Below, piece by piece: positions 63,286-64,000 of a DNA stretch of 64,000 bases. The translations under genes and the position numbers were made by a program. This DNA is from Phycisphaeraceae bacterium (GTDB lineage Bacteria; Planctomycetota; Phycisphaerae; Phycisphaerales; Phycisphaeraceae). The notes beneath the pieces are model-generated. The model searched no databases and was not told where the DNA came from. It saw nothing but the letters and a program-made list of their open reading frames with translations. Numbering within the stretch: position 1 is the first letter of the stretch; every line of letters starts with the position of its first letter. Location: assembly GCA_002704825.1 (NCBI GenBank), contig PAIY01000096.1, positions 1-64,000 of the forward strand, in the 5' to 3' direction.

Positions 63286-64000
63286 ATGAAACGCATTTTC
63301 GTCATGTATCTGCTGGCTGTCTTGCTGCTGGCTTCATCATTGCTCAAAGCCCAGGACACGTTGGAACTCATCCCCACGCTTGAATCCTGCAGCGTGTATC
63401 TCAAAGCAGATAACCGTCAGCCCAACCAACTCACCGTCCAATACCGCATGGCAACGGACACCACCTGGCATGAAGGTCACGCGCTGTCTCGCAGCGACAA
63501 TGATTCGACGCTGCGCACATCCCTGTTTTATCTCAAGGAAGAGACCGGTTACCAGGTCCGCGTGATCGATGCCAACAAGCAGGTGATCGCCCAAGGCAAG
63601 TTCCAAACGTGGTCCGCCAACCCACCTGTTGCCAGGACGGTTTTTCTCAATGCCGGCGATTTTGCTGATGGCGGTTTGCATCTCACGCAAGGGGGAAATG
63701 CGTCAGGCTGGATACGCTATGTCGGTGATGGGCAGACGGTGATGGATGTTGCCAACACTGCAAACGCTGCCATCCATGTCGAAAATACCAGCCATATCAT
63801 TCTCGAGAACATCATCCTCAAAGGCGGCATCCGTCACGGTATTCATCTGGATCAAGCTAGCCACATCATCGTTCGCAACTGCGACATCTCCGGCTACGCC
63901 AGACTCGGCACCCAACGCATCGACCGTGATGGCAAGTACTACGACGAAAACAACAAAGCCATCAACTGGGACAGTGGCATTAACATCGACCAATCCCAAC
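63286..64000 (+). CDS. Right-handed beta-helix protein (polysaccharide lyase-like), 3' end outside window
   Basis: Reads through the window end without stop (238 codons visible). It starts MKRIFVMYLLAVLLLASSLL, a signal peptide, then a fibronectin-III-like domain (NQLTVQYRMATDTTWHE, ETGYQVRVID). Then come beta-helix coils such as AAIHVENTSHIILENIIL and GIHLDQASHIIVRNCDIS. Such proteins include pectate and other polysaccharide lyases. As it lies downstream of the CE12-pilin-GntR-SBP unit, it plausibly acts on the same pectin-like substrate. The catalytic end cannot be seen. Confidence 0.75.
   Translation, partial: MKRIFVMYLLAVLLLASSLLKAQDTLELIPTLESCSVYLKADNRQPNQLTVQYRMATDTTWHEGHALSRSDNDSTLRTSLFYLKEETGYQVRVIDANKQVIAQGKFQTWSANPPVARTVFLNAGDFADGGLHLTQGGNASGWIRYVGDGQTVMDVANTANAAIHVENTSHIILENIILKGGIRHGIHLDQASHIIVRNCDISGYARLGTQRIDRDGKYYDENNKAINWDSGINIDQSQ

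Overview
The window looks like a chromosomal segment of a heterotrophic planctomycete of the Phycisphaerae type. This rests on gene content and sequence character only. The EF-Tu switch I is of a planctomycete-like type. Several pseudopilins carry an H-x9-DG tail, sulfatase and SGNH/GDSL genes are numerous, mfnB (a C1-cofactor gene) is present, and housekeeping genes are scattered instead of sitting in long ribosomal operons. No phage, plasmid or CRISPR signature was seen.

Layout. 1-4285: a periplasmic binding protein, rsmJ, and a divergent SDR/TetR pair with two palindromic operators. 4286-13354: two divergent transcription units, one with a winged-helix regulator and ppc, the other with purE-purK-dabB-dabA. 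All the enzymes here consume or transport bicarbonate, and they share one promoter region holding three tandem 14-bp repeats. 13586-16013: tRNA-Pro, an unusual class II tRNA with a GCA anticodon, hscB, a lone receiver protein, and signal peptidase I coupled to a tiny membrane ORF. 16071-18874: three tandem paralogous secreted proteins, the last one frameshifted. 19082-22501: tuf, rpmG, tRNA-Trp, secE, nusG. 22564-30218: membrane proteins, an AT-rich orphan, an AsmA-like protein, a CE15-like esterase and an mfnB-kinase pair.

30215-45042 and 45268-52728 are carbohydrate-utilisation regions. The first has a GntR/FCD regulator with paired operators facing three signal-less glycosidase-like proteins. 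It continues with a LacI regulator, an SGNH esterase, an AraC regulator, a GH2 enzyme, an alpha/beta hydrolase, a beta-lactamase-fold lipoprotein and a sulfatase. The second has a LacI regulator (two 13-bp palindromic operators), a pseudopilin, and a large secreted GH42-like enzyme broken at an A9 tract. A tRNA-Ile and another SGNH protein follow. 53133-54745: a hotdog thioesterase, a REP-flanked RAYT transposase and rpmB. 55387-59311: dnaG and rpoD. 59713-64000: a third carbohydrate module made of a CE12-like esterase, a pseudopilin, a regulator fusing a GntR DNA-binding domain to a solute-binding-protein domain, and a beta-helix protein cut by the window end.

How it fits together (inference): secreted esterases, a sulfatase and lyase-like proteins trim an esterified, sulfated or uronic-acid-containing polysaccharide. 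Signal-less enzymes then finish oligosaccharides in the cytoplasm, and each module is switched by its own local regulator. The dab-pur-ppc block would supply bicarbonate and spend it on anaplerosis and purine synthesis. No dedicated sugar transporter is visible in the window.
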